In this document: one piece after another, positions 1 through 8,194 of the stretch
Layout: each line of letters starts with the position of its first letter
Numbering within the stretch: position 1 is the first letter of the stretch
Source of the DNA: Methylobacterium sp. PvR107
Lineage (GTDB): Bacteria > Pseudomonadota > Alphaproteobacteria > Rhizobiales > Beijerinckiaceae
Reading direction: 5' to 3'
DNA length: 64,000 nucleotides
Assembly (NCBI RefSeq): GCF_017833295.1
Contig: NZ_JAFIBW010000001.1
Coordinates: 5,173,501-5,237,500, forward strand
The notes under the pieces: model-generated
The model's database searches: none
What the model was told of the DNA's origin: nothing
Seen by the model: the letters and a program-made list of their open reading frames with translations, nothing else
Translations under genes and position numbers: made by a program

Positions 1-1
1 G

Positions 2-406
2 GAACCCGGCGCGACCGGGCGCGAGACGCCGCGTGCTGAACATGGCGAGACGGTCCTCGTGGTCGAGGATGACGATACCGTGCGCACGCTGGTCGTCGAG
101 GTCCTGGGCGAACTCGGCTACGCCACGCGGGAGGCGCCCGACGGTCCGTCTGGCCTGCGCATCCTGCAGTCGGACGTACGGATCGACCTCCTCGTCACGG
201 ACGTCGGGCTGCCCGGCCTGAACGGGCGCCAGCTCGCCGATCAGGCCCGCATCGGCCGGCCCGGTCTCAAGGTGCTGTTCATGACCGGCTACGCGGAGAA
301 CGCCGCCTTCGGGGCTGGCCATCTCGAACCGGGTATGCAGATGATCACCAAGCCCTTCCCGGTGGAGGTATTGGCCAGCAAGATCCGCTCGATCATAGAA
401 GCTTGA
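2..406 (+). CDS. Receiver domain, C-terminal end of a probable hybrid histidine kinase (5' partial)
   Basis: The frame is open from the first bases of the window and ends with TGA at 404-406, so the gene begins upstream. The visible part is one response-regulator receiver domain. It has the N-terminal acidic pair (VVEDDD), a phosphoacceptor Asp in LLVTDVGLPG, the conserved Thr in LFMTGY and the Lys in ITKPF. The lead-in HGETVLVVEDD is typical of the receiver fused behind a histidine kinase catalytic domain, so I read it as the tail of a hybrid kinase. A separate short response regulator starting at GTG 59 is possible but less likely because the frame continues upstream. No output domain follows the receiver. 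Confidence 0.8.
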   Translation, partial: EPGATGRETPRAEHGETVLVVEDDDTVRTLVVEVLGELGYATREAPDGPSGLRILQSDVRIDLLVTDVGLPGLNGRQLADQARIGRPGLKVLFMTGYAENAAFGAGHLEPGMQMITKPFPVEVLASKIRSIIEA

Positions 407-628
407 TCGTCAGTCTGTGCACGGGGCGAGTAGCACAGGAGCTAAATGCTAAGGGGCCATGACATGCTGATGTCATGCGGCCGCTTTCAGGTCTGCTTCG
501 CCTTCCAAGCGGACCTCCGAATCCGCCAGGCATAAGATCCGCAGCGAGCCGCATTGAGACGAGGGCGGCCCGGGCCGCAGCAAAGGTCTGCTTCTTCGTC
601 TTGAACGCCGGACGCGGTCGGACCGGTT

Positions 629-699
629 TCGGCCAGACTACGTCACGCCGGATCGCCGGCGCGCGCAGAACCGGACGTTCGGCTTTTCGCCCATTTCGG
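629..699. repeat. Degenerate dispersed repeat, copy A, in a 517-bp gene-free stretch
   Basis: The interval 407-923 shows no gene I can support. Inside it, 629-699 aligns without gaps to 9390-9460, with about 55 of 71 positions identical by hand count. The best blocks are cgtcacgc, gcgcgca-aa, ccgg-cgttcggctt and ccatt-cgg. The copies lie in the same orientation. They look like decayed remains of a dispersed element. No terminal repeats or transposase motifs are visible. Confidence 0.55.
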
Positions 700-923
700 C
701 CATTCGTCGGCCATTGCCGGCATCTTCATAGCGGACATTGCCACGAAGCGAATCACGGATCCCACTTGCGCCACGACCGGATTTTCGGTTTTGGCCGAAT
801 TGAGATCAACCCTGGCCGCGAGGAATTAACTTTTCCCGGTCCGAACGAGCAACAGCAACGCCGCTCAAAACAATTGCGCCGGAGCCGGAGCCTATCTCCG
901 GGCATTGCCACCGGAGCCCCTCG

Positions 924-2333
924 TCACTGTCTTGTAAACGGCCGAAGATTATAGTCCCGCGGCCTCGTTCGCTCGATCGCCGCAGCCGCCCGCACCACGT
1001 CGAACTCGCCGAGGTTGGGGCCCACGACCTGGATGCCGACGGGCATCCCGTCCGAGGCAATCCCCGCGCAAACTGATGCTGCGGGCTGCCCAGTGAGGTT
1101 GAAGGGATAAGTGTAGAAGGCCCACGAGACGAGGCTGCGATCTTCCAGCCCGTCTGGAATGTTCCGCCCTGCTTCCAAGGACGAGATAGGCAGTGTTGGC
1201 GACAGAAGGACATCGTAGTTGGTAAAGAAGCTGACCATCCGATCTCGCAGCGCATAGCGCGCGAATACGGTTTCGTAATAGCTGCGCATCTCCTGTGCGA
1301 GTGCGGCGTCGAGCACGTCGGCCACGGCCGGGTCCAGGAGATCGCGGCGGGATTCGAGGACACCGCGCAGCCGTGTGCCGATGCCGGCGTAGAACTCAGC
1401 GGTCCAAAGATCTGCCGGGTCGGACTCGAAGACGGCTTCGACCTCATCCACGATCGCGCCCTGGTCCGCCAGCGCCATCGCCGCGGCACCGGCGATGGCG
1501 GCGACTTCGGGGGTTGGCCGCGCGTAGCCGAGGGTCGCACTCCAGGCGACCCGTAGACCGGCCACGGAAGCCTTGGCCGCGCCGAGAAGGTCGGGCACGG
1601 GCCCGGCCACCGCGAACGGATCGCGCGGGTCGTGGCCGGCAACCGCACTCGTCAGCAGGGCGGCATCGGCCACGTTGCGCGCGAGAGAGCCGACATGGGC
1701 CAGGGTGGGCGTCGCAGAGGTCGGCCAGACCGGCACGCGTCCGAACTGCGCCTTGAGCCCGACGAGGCCGGTGAGCGCGGCTGGGATGCGCAGGGAGCCG
1801 CCGCCGTCGGTGCCTAGTGCGAAGGGCGTAATTCCGGCCGCCACCGATGCGGCCGCCCCGGCGCTCGATCCACCCGGCGTCTTCGTTAGGTCCCAGGGAT
1901 GCCGGGTTATGCCGGTGAGCGGCGAGTCGCCCACGGGCTTGGCTCCGAATTCGCTCGTCGTAGTCTTGCCGATGATGATCGCGCCTGCCGCGCGGAGTCT
2001 TTCGACCGAAGGGGCGTCGGCCGCGGCGATGTTCCCCGCCATGGCGCGCGAGCCGGAGGCGTACGGTGCGTTCGCGACGGCGATCAAGTCCTTCACCGAG
2101 ACTGGCAGCCCGTGGAGGAGCCCGAGCGGGGCGCCGCGCATCACCGCCTCTTCGGCGCGCTTGGCCGCGGCACGGGCCTCTTCCGGCATCAGGTGGCAGA
2201 AGGCGTTCAGCGTGCTTTGGCTGGCCTCCGCCCGTGTGAGGGCTCGCTCCGTGAGTTCCACCGGCGACACCGCGCGGGTCGCAATGAGGCGTCTCAGCTC
2301 AAGCGCGGTCATGAAGTTGAGGTCGTTCGACAT
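924..2333 (-). CDS. Amidase signature family hydrolase
   Basis: This 469-residue protein belongs to the amidase signature family (GatA, fatty-acid amide hydrolase and aryl-amidase relatives), which hydrolyse carboxamides with a Ser-cisSer-Lys triad. The triad is visible: Lys81 in SVKDLIAV, the cis-Ser in PGGSSAG (156/157) and nucleophile Ser180 in GTDGGGSLRIPA. The ATG at 2333 is preferred over an in-frame ATG at 2387 because a GGGGAG ribosome site sits just upstream of it and because the longer form would run into the cyclase stop codon. It is the last gene of a unit that includes a cyclase-family hydrolase and a branched-chain-type ABC transporter. The imported compound may therefore be an amide or a cyclic imide. 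It is not the tRNA amidotransferase: no gatB or gatC is nearby. The exact substrate is unknown. Confidence 0.9.
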   Translation of the reverse strand: MSNDLNFMTALELRRLIATRAVSPVELTERALTRAEASQSTLNAFCHLMPEEARAAAKRAEEAVMRGAPLGLLHGLPVSVKDLIAVANAPYASGSRAMAGNIAAADAPSVERLRAAGAIIIGKTTTSEFGAKPVGDSPLTGITRHPWDLTKTPGGSSAGAAASVAAGITPFALGTDGGGSLRIPAALTGLVGLKAQFGRVPVWPTSATPTLAHVGSLARNVADAALLTSAVAGHDPRDPFAVAGPVPDLLGAAKASVAGLRVAWSATLGYARPTPEVAAIAGAAAMALADQGAIVDEVEAVFESDPADLWTAEFYAGIGTRLRGVLESRRDLLDPAVADVLDAALAQEMRSYYETVFARYALRDRMVSFFTNYDVLLSPTLPISSLEAGRNIPDGLEDRSLVSWAFYTYPFNLTGQPAASVCAGIASDGMPVGIQVVGPNLGEFDVVRAAAAIERTRPRDYNLRPFTRQ

Positions 2334-2356
2334 CGCTTCGCTCCCCGCAGTCGAGA

Positions 2357-2380
2357 TGCGGCGCCCCACAGGGCGCCGCA
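2357..2380. other. Perfect GC-rich hairpin between cyclase and amidase genes
   Basis: Arms TGCGGCGCCC (2357-2366) and GGGCGCCGCA (2371-2380) pair perfectly around a CACA loop. The hairpin fills most of the 53-bp gap between the cyclase stop and the amidase start. No T-run follows, so it is not a classical terminator. It may act on mRNA stability or attenuate amidase expression. Confidence 0.6.
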
Positions 2381-2386
2381 GGCGCA

Positions 2387-3088
2387 TCAGTCGTTGACGA
2401 TGGCGAAGGCGCGGACCGGCGAGCCGGAGCCGCCCTTGAACTTCAGCGGGACGCCGAAGAACTGCACCTCACCCTTCCCCAGAAGCTCGTCCAGGTTCAC
2501 CAGCCACTCCCAATGGCTCATGCCGAGATCGCGGCAGAGGCGGTGCTGGGCGAAGATGTTGTCGCTCGGCTTATCGGTCGAGGGACCTTCGACCCCCTGC
2601 ATCTTCGAGCCGCGCTCATACAGCCACTTCGTCGCTTCAGCTGTGAGCAGCGGGTTCTTCCACACCGAGTCGAGGCTCGGATAGTTGCGGGCGTGGAAGC
2701 CGGTGCAGAGCAGGACGATGTGACCGTCAATCTTCACGCCGCTTTTGGCCTCGGCCGCCTCCATGTCGGCGACAGTGATGTCACCGAGGTCTGGGATATG
2801 GCGCAGGTCGAAGCAGACGGCCTTGCCCATGAACATCTCCAGCGGCATCTCGTCGACGGGCTGGCCGTTCGGGTTCACGTGCAGGAACGCGTCCACGTGG
2901 GTGCCGACGTGATCGAGCATCGCGATGAAGTTGGTCTGGAAGGTCATCGCGTCGCCGGGGACGCCGAGTCCGAGGGCTGCCGAGCTCTCGTGGCTGAGAT
3001 GAGTGGTGAGCACCGGCCGCTGGAAGAGCTTGTGGGCCGGCATGTTGTCTTCAATCAGGAGGCTTAGATCGACGACGCGCTGGGGCAT
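2387..3088 (-). CDS. Cyclase-family metal-dependent hydrolase
   Basis: This 233-residue protein matches the cyclase family (PF04199; kynurenine formamidase KynB, isatin hydrolase). These enzymes use a bound metal, usually Zn or Mn, to open amide or ring bonds. The family motif HxGTHxD is present as HVGTHVDAFLH at residues 60-70. The ATG at 3088 gives a normal N-terminus (PQRVVDLSLLIEDNMP). It lies 81 bp downstream of livF and 53 bp upstream of the amidase, in the same direction, so the three were probably co-transcribed. A ring-opening hydrolase next to an amidase suggests stepwise degradation of a cyclic amide or formamide. No tryptophan-pathway genes are nearby, so the kynB name is not justified. 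Confidence 0.87.
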   Translation of the reverse strand: MPQRVVDLSLLIEDNMPAHKLFQRPVLTTHLSHESSAALGLGVPGDAMTFQTNFIAMLDHVGTHVDAFLHVNPNGQPVDEMPLEMFMGKAVCFDLRHIPDLGDITVADMEAAEAKSGVKIDGHIVLLCTGFHARNYPSLDSVWKNPLLTAEATKWLYERGSKMQGVEGPSTDKPSDNIFAQHRLCRDLGMSHWEWLVNLDELLGKGEVQFFGVPLKFKGGSGSPVRAFAIVND

Positions 3089-3169
3089 GGCGGGTCCTTA
3101 CAAGTCGTAGGGGATCGTTCGCGGAATCGACGGATGCCGCGTCGGATCGGGTTTTCGAAGATGCCGCGC

Positions 3170-3907
3170 TCAGGCGGCTTTCTTCTTGCCGAGAAAGGTC
3201 TCCATGACCTCCGGATCGCGGGCGAGAAGCCCGCTCGGGCCGTCCCGCACCACGCGCCCCTGCGCCACCACGTAGGCATGGTCGGCGATGGCGAGCGCGT
3301 AGGATGCGAGTTGCTCGACGAGAAGAATGGTGAGGCCCTGGCGGTTGAGGTCGCGCAAGACGCCGATCAGTTGTTCGACGATCCGCGGCGCGAGGCCGAG
3401 GGAGAGTTCGTCGATGACGAGGAGGTCGGGCTCGGCCATCAGGCCGCGGGCGATGGCGAGCATCTGCTGCTCGCCGCCCGACATGCTGCCGGCGGGCTGA
3501 CGCAACCGCTCGCGCAGGCGTGGAAAGAGGGCCAATGCTCGCTCGAGCGTCTGCTTCGCCCGCGCGGTCCTGAGGCCGCCGTGGGTGTAGGCACCGAGGA
3601 TCAGGTTGTCCTCGACGGTCTGGTCCGGGAAGATCAGGCGTCCCTCGGGAACCATGGCGAGACCGCGCGCGACCTTGGCATGGGCGGGTAGCCGCGTGAC
3701 CTCCTCGCCCTTGAACAGGACGCGACCTCCGCTCGGTCGCACGAGCCCGGTGAGGCCGCGCATGAGCGAGGTCTTCCCAGCCCCGTTGTTGCCGATCACG
3801 GCGACCAGCTGGCCGCGCCGTACGGTCAGGCTTGCACCGCGGAGGGCTGTTGCCGCGCCGTAGCGGACTTCCAAGTTCTCGACCACGAGCAGGGGCTCGT
3901 CGACCAT
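3170..3907 (-). CDS. livF: Branched-chain-type ABC transporter ATPase, LivF-like
   Basis: This 245-residue cytoplasmic ATPase is the second nucleotide-binding subunit of a HAAT (branched-chain amino acid/amide) importer. Walker A is GNNGAGKT (39-46), the signature is MSGGEQQ (142-148) and Walker B is LLVIDE (162-167). LivF-type features include VPEGRLIFPDQTVEDNL and the ELSLGLAP segment. Its start codon overlaps the stop of the livMG gene (TGATG), indicating translational coupling. The protein ends in GKKKAA. Neighbouring hydrolases suggest amides rather than leucine as cargo, so the liv name is by family only. Confidence 0.93.
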   Translation of the reverse strand: MVDEPLLVVENLEVRYGAATALRGASLTVRRGQLVAVIGNNGAGKTSLMRGLTGLVRPSGGRVLFKGEEVTRLPAHAKVARGLAMVPEGRLIFPDQTVEDNLILGAYTHGGLRTARAKQTLERALALFPRLRERLRQPAGSMSGGEQQMLAIARGLMAEPDLLVIDELSLGLAPRIVEQLIGVLRDLNRQGLTILLVEQLASYALAIADHAYVVAQGRVVRDGPSGLLARDPEVMETFLGKKKAA

Positions 3908-5688
3908 CAGGCTGCCTCCTCATCGAGGATGGCGGACGGGCCGCCGAAATAGGCTTCGATGACCCGCGGATCGGACTGCACCGCCTCCGGACGGTCGCTC
4001 GCGATGATCTGTCCGTAGTCGAGTACCGTCACGGTGTCGGCGACCGCCATGATGAGGTCGACGTGATGCTCGATCAGGAGCACCGAGACGCCGAGACCCG
4101 CGATCTTCCGGATCATGCCTTCCAGTTCGTCGATCTCCTGGGTGGTCAGGCCGGCGGCGGGTTCGTCGAGGAGCAGCAGGCGCGGCCGCGTTGCGAGAGC
4201 TCGGGCGATCTCGAGCCGGCGCTGGTGACCGAAGGGCAGGAAGCGCGCCTGCTCGTTGGCCGCCTCGCTCAAGCCCACGAAGTCGAGCAGGCCGATCGCG
4301 GCCGCGCGGCAGGCGGCCTCCTCGCGGCGGAAGCGGGGCGTCCGCAGGATCGCGCCCGGGAGGCCGTAGCCGTGATGGCTGAAGCCGCCCACCAAGACGT
4401 TCTCAAGCACCGTCATCTGCCCGAAGAGCTCGGTGTTCTGGAACGTGCGGGCGAGACCGAGGCGAGCGATGCCGTGAACCTTGCGACCGGCGAGATCAGT
4501 ACCGTCGAGTTGCACGCCTCCCTCGCTCGGCCGGTAGAAGCCCGAGATCGTGTTGACGAAGGTCGACTTGCCGGCCCCGTTCGGACCGATCAGGGCGTGG
4601 ATCTCGCCCGGGGCGACTCGGATGCTCGCGGCGCTCAGCGCCGTGAGGCCGCCGAAGCGAACGGTGAGGCCGGCGGTCTCGAGGCTCGCGGGCTCGCGGC
4701 CCGCCAGGGTCTCGGCGGCGGCGATCCCCTCGGCCGGATCGACGCCGCGGGGGCCGGGGCGCAGGCGGGCGTAGAGCTGGCCCAGTGTGCCGAGGATGCC
4801 GCCCGGCAGGCCGAACATCACGGCCAGGAGCAGGGCGCCATAGGCGAACTTCTGCCACTCGGCGAAGCGCTGCAGCACCTCCGGCAGGTAGGTGAGGATG
4901 AAGGCCCCGAGCACCGGCCCGAAGGTCGAGGCCGCTCCCCCCAGGATCACCATCAGCAGGAAGCGGACGGAATCGGAGAAGGTGAAGATGTCGGGCGAGA
5001 TGTAGGCGTTGAGGAAGGCGTAGAAGCTGCCGGCGATCCCCGCCGTGACCGCCGCGACCGCGAAGGCGAGCGTGCGGATCCCGGTCGCGCCGATGCCGAG
5101 GCTGCGTGCGGCCGTCTCGCTCTGGGCGACCGCCAGCATGGCGCGGCCGTAGCCCGAGTGCTTCAGGTTGTGCGTCGCCAGCGTGGCGAGGAGGAGCGTG
5201 ACCGCGAGCACCGCGTAGAACGCGTAGCCGGAGAGCGGATACCCGAAAAGGTTCGGGGCCGGGATGCCGGTGAGCCCCGTGGTGCCGCCGGTGAGGCTCT
5301 GCCACTCGATGGCGACGTTCTCGACGATGAGGCCGAACGCGATCGTCACCACCGCGAGATAGACGCCCCGCACCCGCACGCTCGGATAGGCGAGCGCCGC
5401 GCCGAAGAGGCCGGCGACCAGAGCGGCGCCGACGCTCGCAAGGACGAGGTCGAGGCCGAACCGGATCGCCAGGATCGCGCCGGTATAGGCGCCGAGCGCG
5501 AACAGACCCGCCTGGCCCAGAGAGACGAGGCCGGTGAGACCGACGAGGACGTTCAGGCCGACCGCGATCACGCCGTAGATCAGGAACAGCATGAACAGGC
5601 GCAGTTCGTACTCGTTGCCGGAGGTGAGCGGGACGGCGACGAGGATGGCCGCGAGCAGCGCGAAGCCGAGGAGGTGGAGCGTCTTCAT
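3907..5688 (-). CDS. Fused LivM permease and LivG ATPase of a branched-chain-type ABC importer
   Basis: One 593-residue frame joins two subunits that are often separate. Residues 1 to about 310 are a LivM-type permease: several hydrophobic segments, the loop GLTGLVSLGQAGLFALGAY, and MVILGGAASTFGPVLGA. Residues about 335-585 are a LivG-type ATPase with Walker A GPNGAGKS (368-375), the LivG signature LPFGHQRRLEIARAL (484-498) and Walker B LLLLDEP (504-510). The ATG at 5688 overlaps the livH stop by 4 bp (ATGA); upstream sequence in the same frame is a shadow of livH. Fusions of this order are known in alphaproteobacteria. The linker near residues 310-335 is short and rich in Pro, Gly and Arg. 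Confidence 0.93.
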   Translation of the reverse strand: MKTLHLLGFALLAAILVAVPLTSGNEYELRLFMLFLIYGVIAVGLNVLVGLTGLVSLGQAGLFALGAYTGAILAIRFGLDLVLASVGAALVAGLFGAALAYPSVRVRGVYLAVVTIAFGLIVENVAIEWQSLTGGTTGLTGIPAPNLFGYPLSGYAFYAVLAVTLLLATLATHNLKHSGYGRAMLAVAQSETAARSLGIGATGIRTLAFAVAAVTAGIAGSFYAFLNAYISPDIFTFSDSVRFLLMVILGGAASTFGPVLGAFILTYLPEVLQRFAEWQKFAYGALLLAVMFGLPGGILGTLGQLYARLRPGPRGVDPAEGIAAAETLAGREPASLETAGLTVRFGGLTALSAASIRVAPGEIHALIGPNGAGKSTFVNTISGFYRPSEGGVQLDGTDLAGRKVHGIARLGLARTFQNTELFGQMTVLENVLVGGFSHHGYGLPGAILRTPRFRREEAACRAAAIGLLDFVGLSEAANEQARFLPFGHQRRLEIARALATRPRLLLLDEPAAGLTTQEIDELEGMIRKIAGLGVSVLLIEHHVDLIMAVADTVTVLDYGQIIASDRPEAVQSDPRVIEAYFGGPSAILDEEAA

Positions 5689-6560
5689 ACCTTGAAGATC
5701 TCCCGGCGGCCGAACAGGCCCTGAGGGAAGGCGAGGAGCACGAGGATCATCGCGCTGAAACCGATGATCTCGCGGGCCGCAGTCGAGATGTAGCCCTCGA
5801 CGAACTTCTCCATGATGCCGAAGGCGAGGCCGGCCAAGACGACACCGGGTCCGCTGGTGATGCCGCCGATGATCGCGACCGCGAAGCCCTTGAGTCCGAG
5901 CAGCACGCCCATGCTGGCCGAGGCCTGGATCACGGGCGCGACGAGCACGCCCGCACCCGCACCCAACAGGGCGGCGAGACCGAAGGAGAACATCACGATC
6001 CGATCGACGTCGATGCCCATCAGGGCCGCCGCCTGCCGGTTGTGGGCCACCGCCTGCATCGCGCGCCCGACGAGGGTGTGCCGCTGCATCACGTGGAGCG
6101 CGATCATCACCAGCACTGCGACTGCCGGAATGACGAGTTCCTGCGGATAGACGCCCGCGCCGAAGATCGAGATCGCCCTGGCGACCCCGGGCGAGGGCAG
6201 CGGGCGGGAGAAGCCGCCGAACTGCATGGTGGCGAGCGACTCCGCCATGATGCCGACCGCGATCGTGGTCAGCATCCAGCCGATCGAGGCGTTCGCGCCG
6301 ATGAAGGGCCGCACCGCGAAACGCTCCAGCACGACGCCGAACAGGGCCCCAGCCAGGATCGCCAGCAGGCAGGCGAGCGGCTGCGGCAGGCCGGCATCGA
6401 CGCCCATCACCGCGAGCACGGCGCCGATCATCAGGGTGTCGCCGTGGGCGAAGTTCACGGCCTTGGCGGCCGACCACATGATGTGGAAGCCGAGCGCGAC
6501 CAGGGCATAGATGCCTCCGATCGCGAGGCCCGAGAGGATGTATTGCAGGGCGGTCGTCAT
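5685..6560 (-). CDS. livH: Branched-chain-type ABC transporter permease, LivH-like
   Basis: This 291-residue integral membrane protein starts MTTALQYILSGLAIGGIYALVALG, the usual LivH opening. It has about eight hydrophobic segments and the conserved stretch FAHGDTLMIGAVLA. GLKGFAVAIIGGITSGPGVV and the C-terminal LLAFPQGLFGRREIFKV are also diagnostic. It pairs with the LivM half of the downstream fusion to form the inner-membrane channel. The stop overlaps the next start by 4 bp. A 136-bp gap containing a strong stem-loop separates it from the upstream binding-protein gene. Confidence 0.93.
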   Translation of the reverse strand: MTTALQYILSGLAIGGIYALVALGFHIMWSAAKAVNFAHGDTLMIGAVLAVMGVDAGLPQPLACLLAILAGALFGVVLERFAVRPFIGANASIGWMLTTIAVGIMAESLATMQFGGFSRPLPSPGVARAISIFGAGVYPQELVIPAVAVLVMIALHVMQRHTLVGRAMQAVAHNRQAAALMGIDVDRIVMFSFGLAALLGAGAGVLVAPVIQASASMGVLLGLKGFAVAIIGGITSGPGVVLAGLAFGIMEKFVEGYISTAAREIIGFSAMILVLLAFPQGLFGRREIFKV

Positions 6561-6610
6561 GGCTGCCGCGGAGGCTCCCGATGCGAGGCGGACGGGTCGT
6601 TCAGCGGTGT

Positions 6611-6656
6611 CGGGGCGGTCCGGCCCGGTGAGGGGGGATCCGGACGAACCGCCCCG
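6611..6656. other. Long stem-loop between binding-protein and permease genes
   Basis: CGGGGCGGT (6611-6619) pairs with ACCGCCCCG (6648-6656), and TCCGG (6619-6623) can pair with CCGGA (6640-6644). The structure lies after the binding-protein stop and before livH in the direction of transcription. Stem-loops in this position are known in ABC operons (for example malE-malF) to stabilise the binding-protein message and lower permease expression. No T-run is visible. Confidence 0.55.
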
Positions 6657-6696
6657 GCCCTTCCCGCTGGGGAAGGAGCGAGAGGCGCGCGCGCCT

Positions 6697-7890
6697 TCAG
6701 TTCGTCTTGCCGTACGGGGTCTGCGCGATCGGCAGCAGCTTGCCGTCGGACCAGACGGTCAGCTTGTAGTAGCTCGGCAGGATCGCGTCCTGGCGCTCGG
6801 GATCGGAGGCGTCGAAGGCCGGGTCGTACTTGGCGACGAGGCCGTCGTACTTGACTTGGTAGAGGGCCTCGCGGACCTTCTTCCAATCGTAGGCGCCGGC
6901 CTTCTCGATCGCCTGCGCCACGATGTGGACGGCATCGTAGGCGTTGGCGATCCCGGAGCCCATCTTGATCTGCGACGGGTCCTTCAGGCCGTACTTCGCC
7001 TGGATCTTCTGCCAGAGCGCCTGCCCCTTGGGATCGAGATCGCCCATGAAGCTGTAGGTCTGCACGACCTCGACGCCGTTGGCGAGCGGGCCGGCAAGCT
7101 CGCCGAGATTACCGGCGATGCCCCAGGCGCCGATGATCGTGGGCTTGTAGCCGACCTTGTCCATCGAGCGGACAAGCTGGTTGCCTTCGCGGTCGAGAGC
7201 CCAGAACAGCGCCACGTCGGCACCGGAATCCCGAGCCCGGATCGCCTGGGCGGTCATGTCCTGGTCGTTCCAGTTGAAGGTTTCGGTAGCGACCAGATCC
7301 TTGCCGGCCTTGGCTATTGCCGCCTTGACGTCCGGAACGGCACCGTTACCCCAGCCTGTGTTCTCGTAGAAGAATGCGATCTTGCCGGTCTTGGAGACCT
7401 TGGCGGCCTGCTCGACCAGGAACCGTGCGACCCATTTGTCCTTGGCCGAGACCCGGAACATGTAGTTCGGGTTGCGTCCATTCTCGATCGCTTGCGTGTT
7501 TGCGGCGAGCACGCCGACGAAAGGAATACCGATGGCGTGCACCGGTTCCACTTGCGCCACGGAAACGGTGGAGTGGTATCCACCCAGGATGACCACGCAC
7601 TTGTCGGCCAGCGCGATGCGCCGGGTATTGTCGACGCCGCGCGGCGGCGCGCCGGCATCGTCGTACTGGACGAAGCGCAGCGGCTTGCCGAGCACGCCAC
7701 CCTTCGCGTTGATCTCGTCGATGGCGATCTCGGCTCCCATCTTGATCGCCTGCCCGCCAAACGCCGCCGGCCCCGTGATCGCCGCGGAGTTGCCGATGCA
7801 GGGCTCCTGCTCCGCGAGTGCGGTGCCGGGAACCGCCAGAGCCAAGGGCGCAGCCAGGAAGAGGCCGCGCAAGTACTTGTGCGCATCCAT
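6697..7890 (-). CDS. Branched-chain-type ABC transporter periplasmic binding protein
   Basis: This 397-residue solute-binding protein is of the LivJ/AmiC (Peripla_BP_6) type. The ATG at 7890 has a GGAGA site upstream and begins a signal peptide (MDAHKYLRGLFLAAPLALAV) with likely cleavage after ALA. Typical fold motifs follow: AITGPAAFGGQAIKMGAEIA, DEINAKGGVLGKPLRF and ILGGYHSTVSVA. It is the first gene of the unit reading into livH, livMG and livF. A LysR-type regulator is divergently encoded and a perfect palindrome lies about 100 bp upstream of the start, suggesting inducible control. The ligand cannot be read from sequence. Adjacent amidase and cyclase genes favour an amide or heterocycle. 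Confidence 0.92.
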   Translation of the reverse strand: MDAHKYLRGLFLAAPLALAVPGTALAEQEPCIGNSAAITGPAAFGGQAIKMGAEIAIDEINAKGGVLGKPLRFVQYDDAGAPPRGVDNTRRIALADKCVVILGGYHSTVSVAQVEPVHAIGIPFVGVLAANTQAIENGRNPNYMFRVSAKDKWVARFLVEQAAKVSKTGKIAFFYENTGWGNGAVPDVKAAIAKAGKDLVATETFNWNDQDMTAQAIRARDSGADVALFWALDREGNQLVRSMDKVGYKPTIIGAWGIAGNLGELAGPLANGVEVVQTYSFMGDLDPKGQALWQKIQAKYGLKDPSQIKMGSGIANAYDAVHIVAQAIEKAGAYDWKKVREALYQVKYDGLVAKYDPAFDASDPERQDAILPSYYKLTVWSDGKLLPIAQTPYGKTN

Positions 7891-7990
7891 GGGATGGTCT
7901 CCGATTTCCTGATGGCGGCGCCGGTTGCTGCCCGATGCTCGTTCAGCCGCCTCGAAGCTACGCAACGAATACAGACGACATCAAAGACCA

Positions 7991-8015
7991 ATTTCCAATA
8001 TGAGCTATTGGAAAT
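7991..8015. promoter_or_regulatory. Perfect 10-5-10 palindrome, candidate operator
   Basis: ATTTCCAATA (7991-8000) and TATTGGAAAT (8006-8015) are exact reverse complements around TGAGC. The dyad lies in the 304-bp region between the divergent binding-protein gene (start 7890) and the LysR gene (start 8195). It is AT-rich against a GC-rich background. Its place and symmetry fit a binding site for the neighbouring LysR-type regulator, which usually acts on interrupted dyads in divergent promoters. Confidence 0.65.
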
Positions 8016-8194
8016 ACCTATCAGTGCGGATCATAGGCGACCGAGGTTTTGCCGCCTTGCAGTCAACCACCCGTAGCAATTAGCTTTTTTTCGATGCGGT
8101 GCACATAGCTTGCGCATATTGCTCGGCGTTAGAGCAGTTTGACATCGTGGTGCAGCTTCGCGGATCCTCGAGGCGAATCTTCACCAGGATCGCC

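Noticed and set aside
475..954. Plus-strand frame of 159 codons in the first intergenic region
   Set aside because: Composition is Arg/Gly-rich without a domain, it overlaps the decayed repeat and runs into the end of the amidase gene on the other strand.
2387..3088. Naming the cyclase-family gene kynB
   Set aside because: The metal motif is shared by the whole family and no tryptophan-degradation genes are present.
3832..5724. Very long plus-strand frame opposite livF and livMG
   Set aside because: It is antisense to clear ABC genes and consists of charged low-complexity sequence produced by GC-rich codons.
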